Shown here piece after piece: positions 1 to 7,580 of a stretch of DNA of 14,883 bases (its first letter is position 1; the number at the start of each line of letters is the position of its first letter). Under the pieces are notes generated by a model. The model ran no database searches. It was given only the letters and a program-made list of their open reading frames with translations, and had not been told where the DNA came from. Source of the stretch: an uncultured Eubacteriales bacterium (GTDB lineage: Bacteria > Bacillota > Clostridia > Christensenellales > Aristaeellaceae). Location: NCBI GenBank assembly GCA_900540045.1, contig UQEF01000072.1:1-14883 (forward strand), in the 5' to 3' direction. The translations under genes were made by a program, and so were the position numbers.

Positions 1-101
1 GCCTGGATGACGACGGTTTCAGGCGCGCTCTCCTGAGCAAAAGCCGATGCAGCAGTCAGCAGGCACAGCGCAGACAACAGCAGGGACAACAGTTTTTTCA
101 T
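1..101 (-). CDS. Exported protein, N-terminal fragment; probable substrate-binding protein of the iron-chelate importer
   Basis: Only the first 33 codons are in the window; the gene continues past the left edge. The start ATG is at 99-101 and an AAGGAG ribosome site lies about 9 bases upstream. The fragment begins MKKLLSLLLSALCLLTAAS, which is a signal peptide: two lysines, a leucine-rich core and an AFA-QE signal peptidase I-like cut near residue 22. It is the last visible gene of the yclN-yclO-yclP operon, 64 bases after yclP, which is where B. subtilis carries the binding protein YclQ. The role as siderophore-binding protein is therefore inferred from position, not from any conserved domain. 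No good lipobox is visible (Cys13 is preceded by SAL), which is unusual for a binding protein of a single-membrane bacterium. It could instead be an unrelated secreted protein. Confidence 0.6.
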   Translation of the reverse strand, partial: MKKLLSLLLSALCLLTAASAFAQESAPETVVIQ

Positions 102-142
102 GGGATACCACTCCTTTACATAAAGTACTGAAAGTTTGATGT

Positions 143-166
143 ATATCAAGCCATATGGCTCAATAT
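143..166. repeat. Short palindrome between yclP and the exported-protein gene
   Basis: A perfect 12-base palindrome, AGCCATATGGCT (149-160), sits within a longer imperfect inverted repeat of about 12-base arms with two mismatches. It falls between the stop of yclP and the next start. No T-run follows it, so it is not a convincing terminator. It may be an mRNA processing or stability hairpin that sets the expression ratio of ATPase to binding protein. Confidence 0.4.
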
Positions 167-918
167 CAATAGTAAATTGTCAGGGGCTTTCCTTCGATTT
201 GCATGATCTCAAAATCCACGCTGTAGATGGAAGACAGCGTCTCCTTGGTCATAACCTCCTGTACACTCCCGAATGCAGCGATCTTTCCATCCTTGAAAGC
301 GCAAATATAATCGGAGTAAAACGCAGCATAGTTGATTTCATGAAGCACCAAAATGACGGTTTTGCCTAGCTCATCGCACATTCTTCGGACAATTTTCATC
401 ATGTTGGTGGCGTGATAGATGTCCAGGTTGTTGGTCGGCTCGTCCAGAAGAATATAGTCTGTATCCTGCGCGATGACCATGGCGATATATGCACGCTGCC
501 GCTGGCCGCCGGACAACTCATCAATGAAGCGGTCCTCAAATTCCTTTAATTCCATGTAGGCAACGGCCTGGTCAACAATGCGCTGATCCTCCTTCGTCAG
601 ATGATTCCCGGAATAGGGGAAACGCCCAAACGCGACCAGCTCCCGCACGGTCAGCTTCATCTGCACATTGTTGTGCTGCGTCAGGATCGCCAGTTTTTTG
701 GCCAATTCCCGACTCTTCCATTTGGCAATATCCCTGTCTTCAAAGTCGATCAAGCCCGCGTCTTTTGCAATCAGGCGGGAGATCATGCCCATCACCGTGG
801 ATTTTCCCGCGCCGTTGGGGCCGATCAGGGACGTTACCTTGCCCTTTGGAATGCTGAAACTGACGGAATCGACCACCGCTTTGCCATCGTATCGTTTGCT
901 TAATGCCTGAACCTTCAT
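166..918 (-). CDS. yclP: Ferric-siderophore ABC transporter, ATP-binding protein (YclP-like)
   Basis: This cytoplasmic ATPase powers import of an iron chelate through the two permeases encoded just upstream. All ABC motifs are intact in 250 residues, the usual family length: Walker A GPNGAGKST (33-41), Q-loop Gln81, signature LSGGQ (135-139), Walker B DYILLDEP (154-161), D-loop NNLD and the switch His193. The stretches LIGPNGAGKST, VAFGRFPYS and AMVIAQDTDYI closely resemble B. subtilis YclP (petrobactin import) as I remember it, and the CeuD/FepC class in general. The start follows the yclO stop by 4 bases, so translation is probably coupled. It is transcribed as the third gene of the operon led by yclN. 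Substrate identity is not shown by the sequence; catecholate-type siderophores are the family norm. Confidence 0.92.
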   Translation of the reverse strand: MKVQALSKRYDGKAVVDSVSFSIPKGKVTSLIGPNGAGKSTVMGMISRLIAKDAGLIDFEDRDIAKWKSRELAKKLAILTQHNNVQMKLTVRELVAFGRFPYSGNHLTKEDQRIVDQAVAYMELKEFEDRFIDELSGGQRQRAYIAMVIAQDTDYILLDEPTNNLDIYHATNMMKIVRRMCDELGKTVILVLHEINYAAFYSDYICAFKDGKIAAFGSVQEVMTKETLSSIYSVDFEIMQIEGKPLTIYY

Positions 919-922
919 CGTT

Positions 923-1900
923 TTACACCTTCTTCTTTGTCAATAACAGCATCAGGAAATATACGCCTCCGCCAACCGTGATGAACACGCTCACCGGAAT
1001 AACATAGGCAAATACATGCTCTACCAGGCACTGGCCTGCCACCAGCACCAGCATACCCATCATGGTGGAAGCCGCGATCAACTGGCTGTGCCGGTAGGTT
1101 TGCATCAATTGCCGTCCTAGGTTGGCAATGATGAGCCCCAAAAAGGAGATGGGTCCGACCAGTGCCGTGGCAATGGCAATGCAAACCGTCACGCCTACCA
1201 GCAGCCGACCAATGGTTCGGTTGTAATCCACACCCAAGTTGATGGCCTGTTCTTTGCCCAGGGTAATGACATCCAGCAGCTTCAACTCTTTGCGCAGCGC
1301 AAATACCAGCAGAACCAGCAGGATGCCGGAAAACAACAGAAGCTCGTTGTTCATGTTGTCAAAGGAAGCAACCAACGTCGTCAGCAGCGTGTCATACTCG
1401 TTTGGTTCCATGACGCGAATCAACGTAGACTGGATGCTGCCGAAAAATGAAGTCAGTACCGTGCCGATGAGCAGCACATAGAGCACATTGTAGTGAGTTG
1501 CCTTGAAGAGATAACCATAGATGAGTGTTGCGGCGCTGCTCATCAGCAGAAGATCCAGGGCAAAAGCCGCATTGGCGTTGGTGGCAAAGAAGCTGCCGGA
1601 CCCCAAGAAAAAGTACACTGCCGTGTGCATCAGCGTATACAGTGAGTTCATGCCTAATAGGCAGGGCGTCACAATCGTGTTGTTGATGATGGACTGAAAC
1701 ACAATCGACGCGCCGCCGATGGCAATGGCCGCAATCAACATGGCAAACAGCTTCGGCGCGCGCAGCTTCATGGCAAAGCGCAACAGGCGCTCGTTGCTGA
1801 AATTCAACTCCACCGTCATGTAGGCGATGATGGCCAGCGCAACCAGCGCACCCAAGACGAAAAGAGCGGCGGTGTTTCGGCGTTTGACGCATGCATTCAT
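923..1900 (-). CDS. yclO: Ferric-siderophore ABC transporter, FecCD-family permease (YclO-like)
   Basis: This is a 325-residue integral membrane permease that pairs with the yclN product to form the import channel. I chose the ATG at 1898-1900, whose product begins MNACVKRRNTAALFVLGAL, because GGGAGG lies 7 bases upstream. An ATGA overlap with the yclN stop also argues for it. An upstream in-frame start at 2059 would run deep into yclN and is not credible. Hydrophobic segments run along most of the protein. The FecCD hallmark RAPKLFAMLIAAIAIGGAS follows the first membrane segment, and GLIIANLGRQL lies in the cytoplasmic loop that contacts the ATPase. The second permease of YclNO/CeuBC-type systems has this length and layout. 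The exact chelate is unknown. Confidence 0.9.
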   Translation of the reverse strand: MNACVKRRNTAALFVLGALVALAIIAYMTVELNFSNERLLRFAMKLRAPKLFAMLIAAIAIGGASIVFQSIINNTIVTPCLLGMNSLYTLMHTAVYFFLGSGSFFATNANAAFALDLLLMSSAATLIYGYLFKATHYNVLYVLLIGTVLTSFFGSIQSTLIRVMEPNEYDTLLTTLVASFDNMNNELLLFSGILLVLLVFALRKELKLLDVITLGKEQAINLGVDYNRTIGRLLVGVTVCIAIATALVGPISFLGLIIANLGRQLMQTYRHSQLIAASTMMGMLVLVAGQCLVEHVFAYVIPVSVFITVGGGVYFLMLLLTKKKV

Positions 1901-2916
1901 ACCGTAACCTCCCTCTTTTTTCCAAATCGGATTGCCTTGCGCCCATGCTTGAGCCGGTACATCAGCATGGCGACAAACAGAATGCTTCCGACAATGCCGA
2001 TGATTAGTTCGATGGGCAGCTCGTAGGGGTGGATAACCAGCCGCGCGATAATATCGCACACCAGCACAAACAGGGCGCCGAACATGGCTGTATCCGCAAG
2101 CGTACCTCGGATCTTGTCACCCTTAAACATTGCTACGATATTGGGCACAATCAGACCGATATAGGAAATGGAGCCTACAATGCTCACAATGCTGGCGGTA
2201 ATGACTGCCGCAATCGTAAGTCCCCCAAAGAGCACGAGGTTGTAGTGCACGCCCAGATTCTTGGAAAAGTCCTTACCCATGCCGACAATATTGAAATGGT
2301 TGGCATAGATAAACGAGATTACCAGCAACGGAACAACCAGGTACACAATCTCGTACCGTCCGCGCAGCACCATGGAGAAATGACCTACTTCCCACGAGGA
2401 CAGCGCTTGGGTCATTTCGTAGCGGTACGCCAGAAAGCTGGTCACGCCACCGATGATGTTGCCGAACATAATGCCCACCAGCGGCACCATCACGGTATCC
2501 TTGAACTGAATGCGCTGGATGAACCATACGAAGATCCACGTGCCCAGTACCGCGAAGATAAAGGAGAACAACGCCCTGCCCATAATGGTCGATCCCGGCA
2601 GAAACAACAGCGCCAGCAGAATGCCGAAGCGCGCCGATGCCAGCGTAGCGCCTGTGGTGGGGGAGACAAACTTGTTCATGCACAGCTGCTGCATGATCAG
2701 CCCCGCTACGCTCATACCCATACCCGTGCAGAGGATAGCAAGCAACCTGGGCAAACGGGAAATCAGGAAAAGCTCAAATTGCTCCGCGTTACCCGCAAAC
2801 AGTTCTCCCGGCGTCATATCCATTACGCCAACGAAGAGCGAAAGAAAGGAAACGACGGCCAGCAGCAACCCAAGCGCTATGCTTAGGCGCCATGAATGTT
2901 TTTCTTCCAACACCAC
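1897..2916 (-). CDS. yclN: Ferric-siderophore ABC transporter, FecCD-family permease (YclN-like)
   Basis: First gene of the importer operon; the 339-residue product is a multi-span permease. Family features are an N-terminal membrane segment, then ISRLPRLLAILCTGMGMSVAGL, then the conserved small-residue stretch MNKFVSPTTGATLAS, and near the C-terminus SYIGLIVPNIVAMF, the ATPase-contact loop. The start is a GTG at 2914-2916 with AAAGGAGG 10 bases upstream; no ATG is available in frame between that site and the coding body. The next codon is also GTG, so initiation could be one codon later. Its upstream region carries a strong promoter, two DtxR-like boxes and a terminator-like hairpin, so this operon is probably iron-repressed. 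Confidence 0.9.
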   Translation of the reverse strand: MVLEEKHSWRLSIALGLLLAVVSFLSLFVGVMDMTPGELFAGNAEQFELFLISRLPRLLAILCTGMGMSVAGLIMQQLCMNKFVSPTTGATLASARFGILLALLFLPGSTIMGRALFSFIFAVLGTWIFVWFIQRIQFKDTVMVPLVGIMFGNIIGGVTSFLAYRYEMTQALSSWEVGHFSMVLRGRYEIVYLVVPLLVISFIYANHFNIVGMGKDFSKNLGVHYNLVLFGGLTIAAVITASIVSIVGSISYIGLIVPNIVAMFKGDKIRGTLADTAMFGALFVLVCDIIARLVIHPYELPIELIIGIVGSILFVAMLMYRLKHGRKAIRFGKKREVTV

Positions 2917-2951
2917 GCTATGATGACCTCCTTTTCTGATGGACCATCTTA

Positions 2952-2967
2952 GTTAGTATAGTCTAAC
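2952..2967. promoter_or_regulatory. DtxR-like operator, box a (yclN proximal)
   Basis: GTTAG-TATAGT-CTAAC, with arms extending to a perfect 7-base pair TAGTTAG/CTAACTA. It lies 36 bases before the yclN start. On the minus strand a TATACT hexamer (2955-2960) sits inside the box and could be a secondary -10, though no good -35 accompanies it. It belongs to the seven-member family described in the findings. Confidence 0.75.
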
Positions 2968-2976
2968 TATTTTCTC

Positions 2977-3005
2977 AAATAAAACTCTGCGATACATACG
3001 CAGAG
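2977..3005 (-). terminator. Terminator-like hairpin in the yclN leader (possible attenuator)
   Basis: Read on the minus strand, CTCTGCG (3005-2999) and CGCAGAG (2991-2985) pair perfectly over 7 bases around a 7-base loop. TTTTATTT follows immediately. It lies between the yclN promoter and the start codon, inside the predicted transcript leader, so it could end transcription early or attenuate the operon. Confidence 0.55.
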
Positions 3006-3016
3006 CCCATCTTGCA

Positions 3017-3032
3017 GTTAGTTAATTCTAAC
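3017..3032. promoter_or_regulatory. DtxR-like operator, box b (yclN promoter)
   Basis: GTTAG-TTAATT-CTAAC, a perfect inverted repeat placed directly downstream of the yclN -10 element. It covers the expected transcription start near 3034, a classical repressor position. Same family as box a. Confidence 0.78.
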
Positions 3033-3040
3033 TCGATAAA

Positions 3041-3069
3041 ATCATATCATGGTTCTACGCATTTGTCAA
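3041..3069 (-). promoter_or_regulatory. Sigma-A-type promoter of yclN
   Basis: On the minus strand, TTGACA (3069-3064) and TATGAT (3046-3041) are separated by exactly 17 bases. This is a near-consensus vegetative promoter. Transcription would start near 3034, within or next to box b, giving a leader of about 118 bases before yclN. Confidence 0.82.
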
Positions 3070-3159
3070 GTTGCATCTTTCGCAAACTTTTATGGAATGC
3101 CAGCGCCAGACAAGAAGATCCTTCGGTATAGCCGTCGGAATGCCGGGGTAGAGGGATGC

Positions 3160-4911
3160 TTATCGGGTTGATTTCAGCTTCCACTGGGCACTCTCGTTTT
3201 GCAGTGCCACCATCCGGCGATAAAGCCCGCCTTCCGCCATCAGCTGCACGGGAGAGCCCTGCTGGGCCACGCGGCCATTCTCCAACACCACGATGTGATC
3301 CGCGCCTGCGACTGTGCGCATGCGGTGGGCGATGACCAGTACCGTCTTGCCTGCCAGCAGGCGGGACAGCGCGCTTTGCACCTTCGTCTCATTTTCCACA
3401 TCCAGGCTGGCGGTGGCCTCGTCCAGCAGCACAATAGGCGCGTCCTTGAGCAGCGCCCGGGCAATGGAGATGCGCTGTCGCTCGCCGCCCGAGAGCCTGG
3501 CCCCGTTCTCACCGATCGGCGTATCATAACCCATGGGCAGCTTGCGAACGAACTCGTCGCAGTTGGCGGCTCTGGCTGCGGCGCGCACTTCTTCATCGCT
3601 CGCGCCGCGCCTGCCCAGGCGGATGTTTTCCATCACGGTATCGTCAAACAGCACCACGTCCTGAAAGACCATGGAGTAATCGCGCAACAATACTTCCGGG
3701 TCTACAGTCGCGATATCCACGCCGCCTACCCGGATCGTGCCGCCGGTCACGTCCCACAGTCTCGCTGCCAGCCGCGCGCAGGTGCTCTTTCCCGAACCGG
3801 AAGGGCCGACCAGAGCGGTCACTTCGCCCTCCCTTGCCGTGAAGCTTACGTCGTGCAGGACTTCTTTTTTCTCATAGGCAAAGCTAACATGATCGAAGAC
3901 GATGTCATGCCCCCGTGGCGTAAATGTCTCCGCGCCTTCTGCAATGGGGGTATGGTAGATTTCCATCATCCGGTCGGCCGATACCTGCGACACAAACACT
4001 TCCGCGATCAGCGCCAGGCTCTGGTCAAAGGGGGAGTAGACCCGCGTAATGACCATCAGGAACAGAAAGAGCAGCATAAAGTCGATGCGACCGGACAAAA
4101 TGAGGCCGGTTCCCACGAGAATGGTCGTTGCCACGCCCAGGCGCATGATCACGCTGGCGGCATTGACAAAGATGCCTGTGCCCAGTTCGCCACGGATCAT
4201 GATGCGCTCGTGCTCGTCGATTTTGCGGTTAAGTCCCTCAAGATACCGCTCCTCCTGATTTGTCGCTCGAATCTCCCGGACGTTTTCCAGCGCTTCCTGA
4301 ATGCCGTCGGATACGCGCACCGCGGCCTGTTTTGTCCGCTCGGCGCAGCGGCTGGCAAGCCTGCGCGCGCCGAACAGCAGGCCGAACGCCACCGGTACGC
4401 CCCACAGACTGGCGAGCATCAGCCGCCAATCGTAGGCCAGCAGGCAGACCGCGATAACCGCTGTGGAGATATAGGCGCCATACAGATAGCCTAGCACATG
4501 CGACCAGACATGTTCCATGCGGTTCACGTCGCCCATCAGCGTCTCCGTCAGGTCGGCCAGATCGCGCTTGCCAAAGTATCCCAGCGGCAGCTTGCGCAGC
4601 CGCTCAGCCAGGCTGAGGCGCGTAGCTTTGACCTCGTTGTACACCAGACCATATGTGGTCTTGTACTGCTGCAAATGCGTCGCGATAGACAGCGCGACAA
4701 AGGCGACCACCAGAGCAATCATAAACGCCAGGTTTGGCAGTGGTTGTGCGGCCGTAAGCGTACCCATAAAGCCGGACATCATCAGGTAGAGAATGCTCAT
4801 GCCGCCCATAACCGTCAGATTGACGATGACCGTCCAGAATGTCCCCTTTTTGACATTGCGCACCCCCTGCTCGGTCAGGGCGTATTTGCGCTGAAACTTC
4901 TGTCCGAACAT
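3160..4911 (-). CDS. ABC half-transporter with fused membrane and ATPase domains (YbtQ/IrtB-like)
   Basis: The 583-residue product is the second subunit of a predicted heterodimeric ABC transporter, with a membrane domain (about 20-310) followed by an ATPase domain. The ATPase motifs are complete: Walker A GPSGSGKST (369-377), Q-loop Gln417, signature LSGGERQ (473-479), Walker B IVLLDEAT (493-500), D-loop SLD and switch His529. The membrane-domain stretch LPLGYFGKRDLADLTETLMGD and the C-terminal QWKL resemble, to my recognition, the YbtQ/IrtB group, which imports siderophores despite an exporter fold. Its ATG follows the partner's stop codon directly, with GAGGAGG 8 bases before it. Siderophore import is inferred from the resemblance and the iron context; drug or peptide export remains possible. 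Confidence 0.82.
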   Translation of the reverse strand: MFGQKFQRKYALTEQGVRNVKKGTFWTVIVNLTVMGGMSILYLMMSGFMGTLTAAQPLPNLAFMIALVVAFVALSIATHLQQYKTTYGLVYNEVKATRLSLAERLRKLPLGYFGKRDLADLTETLMGDVNRMEHVWSHVLGYLYGAYISTAVIAVCLLAYDWRLMLASLWGVPVAFGLLFGARRLASRCAERTKQAAVRVSDGIQEALENVREIRATNQEERYLEGLNRKIDEHERIMIRGELGTGIFVNAASVIMRLGVATTILVGTGLILSGRIDFMLLFLFLMVITRVYSPFDQSLALIAEVFVSQVSADRMMEIYHTPIAEGAETFTPRGHDIVFDHVSFAYEKKEVLHDVSFTAREGEVTALVGPSGSGKSTCARLAARLWDVTGGTIRVGGVDIATVDPEVLLRDYSMVFQDVVLFDDTVMENIRLGRRGASDEEVRAAARAANCDEFVRKLPMGYDTPIGENGARLSGGERQRISIARALLKDAPIVLLDEATASLDVENETKVQSALSRLLAGKTVLVIAHRMRTVAGADHIVVLENGRVAQQGSPVQLMAEGGLYRRMVALQNESAQWKLKSTR

Positions 4912-6714
4912 TTACTTTGCCTCCTCTTCGCGCGCGATCTTCCATTGCGCGGCCTGATTGTAATCCGCCCACATGCGGGCATAGGCACCCTTTGCGGCGA
5001 GCAGCTGCGCATGAGAGCCCTGCTCGACAATGCGTCCCGAATCCAGCACGATGATTTTGTCCGCGCCCACGACGGTTGACAGCCGGTGCGCAATCATGAT
5101 GACGGTGCGGCTTCTGGTCAGTTCCGCAAAGGCCTTCTGGATCAGCACTTCGTTTTCAGGATCGGCAAAGGCGGTGGCCTCATCCAGCACCACGATTGGC
5201 GCGTCTTTCAGGATTGCCCGCGCCAGCGCGATGCGCTGCGTCTCGCCACCGGATAGATACGTACCCTCGGTTCCGATTTTGGTATCGACCCCCGCGGGAA
5301 GCTTTTCAAGAATGTCCTTGCACTGCGCGGCCATCAGCGCCGCCAGCACCTGTTCCCGGGTGGCGCTGGGCCGGGCGATGCGGATGTTTTCCAGGATCGA
5401 AGTCTTGAATAGACGGCTGTTCTGGAAAACGAATGCTACCTGCTCCATGAGCACATGCGGGTCCATCTGACGCACGTCTACACCGCCAACTTCCACCACG
5501 CCGGAATCGACGTCCCAGAATCGTGGGATCAAGCTGGCGGCCGTGGTCTTGCCTCCGCCCGAGGGGCCGACCAGCGCGACCACCTGCCCCGGTTCCGCGC
5601 AGAATGAGACATGGGAAAGCGCAGGTGTCTGCGTACCGTCATAGGTAAAACTCACATCTTTGAATTCTACTTTGCCGTCCTTGGGCATCTGTGGACGCTG
5701 AGGTGCAATCAGCCTCGGCGCGCACATCACCTGATTGATGCGGCCCAGCGCCGTGCTGGCCAGCATCATGCCGGACGCGGCAAACATAATTTTGGCCAGC
5801 GCCGTGGAGATGATCGCGGAAAATACCGCATAAAACGCAAAGTTGGTTATAAAGCCTGCCAGGCCGCCTCCGGCCAGCGCCACGGGTGCAAGAAACAGCG
5901 CCACTGGAACCATGAATACAAACGCGCCTTCAGTGAACGTCAGGTTGACCGACTGCGGCACGCTGCAGACCTCGCCCTCAAAGCGTCCGGCTTTTTCGCT
6001 GTATTCTTCTATCGCCTGCTTAAACGCCTTGAACGAATCGACGGTCTGCTGGAAGATCTTGACCACAGGGATGCCGCGCACATATTCGGTGCCCGCCTTG
6101 CTTATGCGATCCTGCGCCGCCTGATACTCGGCCATGAACCCGGCGTTCTTGCCGCCCATCATGGAGAACATCGCGAGTATGGAAATCACCGCTGCCATAA
6201 GACACGCGGCTCCCATCCGCCAGTCAAACACGAACATCAATATGATCATGCTCAAAAACAAGGTGATCGTCCCCACGATGTCCGCCAGATTGTGCGCGAG
6301 CAGCGTTTCCGTCTCAGCTGCCGCCGCATCCAGTCGATTGCGGATCAAACCCGAGGCGTTCGAATCAAAAAAGCCCAGCGGAGCCCTCAGCACATGGGCA
6401 ATGCCCCGCTTGCGGATGTTGGATGCCGTGCGAAACGCCGCCAGATGGGTACACATCAGCCCCGCAAAATACAGCAATATGCCGCCCACCGCAAAGCCAA
6501 ATGCCATCCAGCCATAACGCGCAATGCTTTGCGCCTGCATCCAGTTCGGCGCTACGGCAATCAGATCACGCGCCACCAGCCATATGCAGATGTAGGGTGC
6601 CATGCTCATGAGCATGGATACCGCAGATAGCGTCAGGCCAAGAAACGTAAGCCTTTTATGGCTGCCCGCATAGTCCAACAGAACGGATAGGGCGTTTGGC
6701 TTTTTTTGTTTCAT
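4912..6714 (-). CDS. ABC half-transporter with fused membrane and ATPase domains (YbtP/IrtA-like)
   Basis: First subunit of the ABC pair, 600 residues. Membrane segments span about 22-315. The ATPase domain has Walker A GPSGGGKTT (383-391), Q-loop Gln431, signature LSGGETQ (487-493), Walker B IVVLDEAT (507-514) and His543. The D-loop region reads AFADPENE instead of the usual SALD, which I associate with the YbtP/IrtA siderophore-import subgroup. Unlike mycobacterial IrtA it lacks the N-terminal siderophore-reductase domain. I chose ATG 6712-6714 because GGAGG lies 7 bases away; the GTG one codon upstream would leave only 4. It shares an operon with 3160-4911, and the only box near it is DtxR-like box c. 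The substrate is unknown. Confidence 0.83.
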   Translation of the reverse strand: MKQKKPNALSVLLDYAGSHKRLTFLGLTLSAVSMLMSMAPYICIWLVARDLIAVAPNWMQAQSIARYGWMAFGFAVGGILLYFAGLMCTHLAAFRTASNIRKRGIAHVLRAPLGFFDSNASGLIRNRLDAAAAETETLLAHNLADIVGTITLFLSMIILMFVFDWRMGAACLMAAVISILAMFSMMGGKNAGFMAEYQAAQDRISKAGTEYVRGIPVVKIFQQTVDSFKAFKQAIEEYSEKAGRFEGEVCSVPQSVNLTFTEGAFVFMVPVALFLAPVALAGGGLAGFITNFAFYAVFSAIISTALAKIMFAASGMMLASTALGRINQVMCAPRLIAPQRPQMPKDGKVEFKDVSFTYDGTQTPALSHVSFCAEPGQVVALVGPSGGGKTTAASLIPRFWDVDSGVVEVGGVDVRQMDPHVLMEQVAFVFQNSRLFKTSILENIRIARPSATREQVLAALMAAQCKDILEKLPAGVDTKIGTEGTYLSGGETQRIALARAILKDAPIVVLDEATAFADPENEVLIQKAFAELTRSRTVIMIAHRLSTVVGADKIIVLDSGRIVEQGSHAQLLAAKGAYARMWADYNQAAQWKIAREEEAK

Positions 6715-6734
6715 CACAGAACCTCCTTCTTATA

Positions 6735-6750
6735 GTTAGATAACACTAAC
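6735..6750. promoter_or_regulatory. DtxR-like operator, box c (YbtP-like operon)
   Basis: GTTAG-ATAACA-CTAAC, a perfect 5-base inverted repeat with 6-base spacing, and AGTTAG/CTAACT if extended. It lies 21 bases before the start of the first ABC half-transporter gene. I see no clear -35/-10 pair here, so the promoter for this operon is unresolved; read-through from tetR is an alternative. Confidence 0.75.
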
Positions 6751-6759
6751 TTATGGGGC

Positions 6760-6783
6760 AAAAAACCGAGGGAACTTCCCCCG
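6760..6783 (-). terminator. Intrinsic terminator after tetR
   Basis: On the minus strand, CGGGGGA pairs with TCCCTCG (one G-T pair) around a 3-base loop, and a G followed by six T residues completes the signal. It lies 44 bases after the tetR stop and separates tetR from the ABC pair. Confidence 0.75.
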
Positions 6784-6826
6784 ATATTGCTTTCCTTGCA
6801 TGTTCCATGGCGTGCCTTACGTAGCG

Positions 6827-7444
6827 TCATGCTTCCATCCACTTCATCCAGCCGGCCGTATAGAATTCACGCAGCTGGTCCACATAGCGCAGTGCGGTAT
6901 CCCGGGGCATGTCGTGGATCACCACCTCAAAAATGCCGCCAAACATACCGCTGGCAACAATGTGGCACAGGTCGCGGTCCAGCTCCAAGACCTGATGGCC
7001 AAGCCGCCGAAGCACCTCCATATAACGCAGTGTGGCTTCCACCTCCACATCGACCATATTGTGGACAAAGTGTTCATAGCTTGTTCCCTCGGCTTTGGTC
7101 AGCAGCAGTTTGACCGGCTCTCGATGATCGCAGATATACTCCACCATCCACCGAATACAGGACGAGGATTCCAAACCCATGTGTTGGGGTTGTTCAGGTT
7201 CAGGTAATTCTGCGAAGGTTGTCTGCGCCTGCATAAAGCGGCCCATCAGTGCCGCGGCGTGAGGTTCCACAATGGAGGCGAACAGGGCTTCCTTGCTGGA
7301 AAAATACCCGTAAAACGCCCCGGTCGTCACACCGGCGTTTTTGACGATCTGGCGCAAGGAGGCACCCAGAAACCCCTTATCCAGGAACTCATCCAAGGCC
7401 GCCCTCTGTATGTTTTCCAATGTAACGCTCGACTTCTCTTCCAT
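6827..7444 (-). CDS. TetR-family transcriptional regulator
   Basis: A 205-residue DNA-binding regulator. The N-terminal helix-turn-helix lies at about residues 24-48 and includes GASLRQIVKNAGVTTGAFYGYFSSKEAL, written here in part as IVKNAGVTTGAFYGYF, the standard TetR signature. The C-terminal ligand-binding half is alpha-helical and unassigned. I chose ATG 7442-7444: GGAGG stands 5 bases before it, and that GGAGG would be inside the coding region if the upstream ATG at 7454-7456 were used. Its promoter carries a 9-8-9 palindrome, so it probably represses itself. No second copy of that palindrome was found near the ABC pair downstream, so control of the transporter genes is only suggested by adjacency. 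Confidence 0.88.
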   Translation of the reverse strand: MEEKSSVTLENIQRAALDEFLDKGFLGASLRQIVKNAGVTTGAFYGYFSSKEALFASIVEPHAAALMGRFMQAQTTFAELPEPEQPQHMGLESSSCIRWMVEYICDHREPVKLLLTKAEGTSYEHFVHNMVDVEVEATLRYMEVLRRLGHQVLELDRDLCHIVASGMFGGIFEVVIHDMPRDTALRYVDQLREFYTAGWMKWMEA

Positions 7445-7456
7445 GGATGCCTCCAT

Positions 7457-7482
7457 ATAACACTGCTATGTAACAGTGTTAT
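7457..7482. promoter_or_regulatory. Probable TetR operator
   Basis: ATAACACTG and CAGTGTTAT form a perfect 9-base inverted repeat with an 8-base spacer. It begins next to the tetR promoter -10 and covers the predicted start site near 7474. Size and position fit autorepression by the adjacent TetR protein. Confidence 0.72.
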
Positions 7483-7509
7483 TCTATCACTTATCAAGCA
7501 GGCTGTCAA
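7481..7509 (-). promoter_or_regulatory. Sigma-A-type promoter of tetR
   Basis: TTGACA (7509-7504) and TAGAAT (7486-7481) on the minus strand with a 17-base spacer. The -10 touches the 7457-7482 palindrome. Confidence 0.78.
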
Positions 7510-7517
7510 TAGCGTAA

Positions 7518-7565
7518 AGGAAAAAGGCTGCCCCTTCCATCCGCCTGAGCGAGTGGGTGGCAGCC
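7518..7565 (-). terminator. Intrinsic terminator of the cydDC-ygbA-ybaN operon
   Basis: On the minus strand GGCTGCC (7565-7559) pairs with GGCAGCC (7532-7526), and a T-rich run (TTTTTCC) follows. The loop is long (about 26 bases), with limited extra pairing inside. It lies just after the ybaN stop and before the tetR promoter. Confidence 0.65.
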
Positions 7566-7580
7566 AAGTGGGATGGGACA

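Noticed and set aside
923..2059. Longer version of the yclO reading frame starting at 2059
   Set aside because: It would overlap yclN by more than 160 bases; the ATG at 1900 has a good ribosome site and an ATGA coupling, and the extra residues do not look like a membrane permease.
2955..2960. TATACT inside box a as a definite second yclN promoter
   Set aside because: No acceptable -35 lies 16-18 bases upstream, so it is only mentioned as a possibility.
3199..4494. Plus-strand open frame of 431 codons opposite the YbtQ-like gene
   Set aside because: Antisense shadow of an ABC gene with intact motifs; composition is not protein-like.
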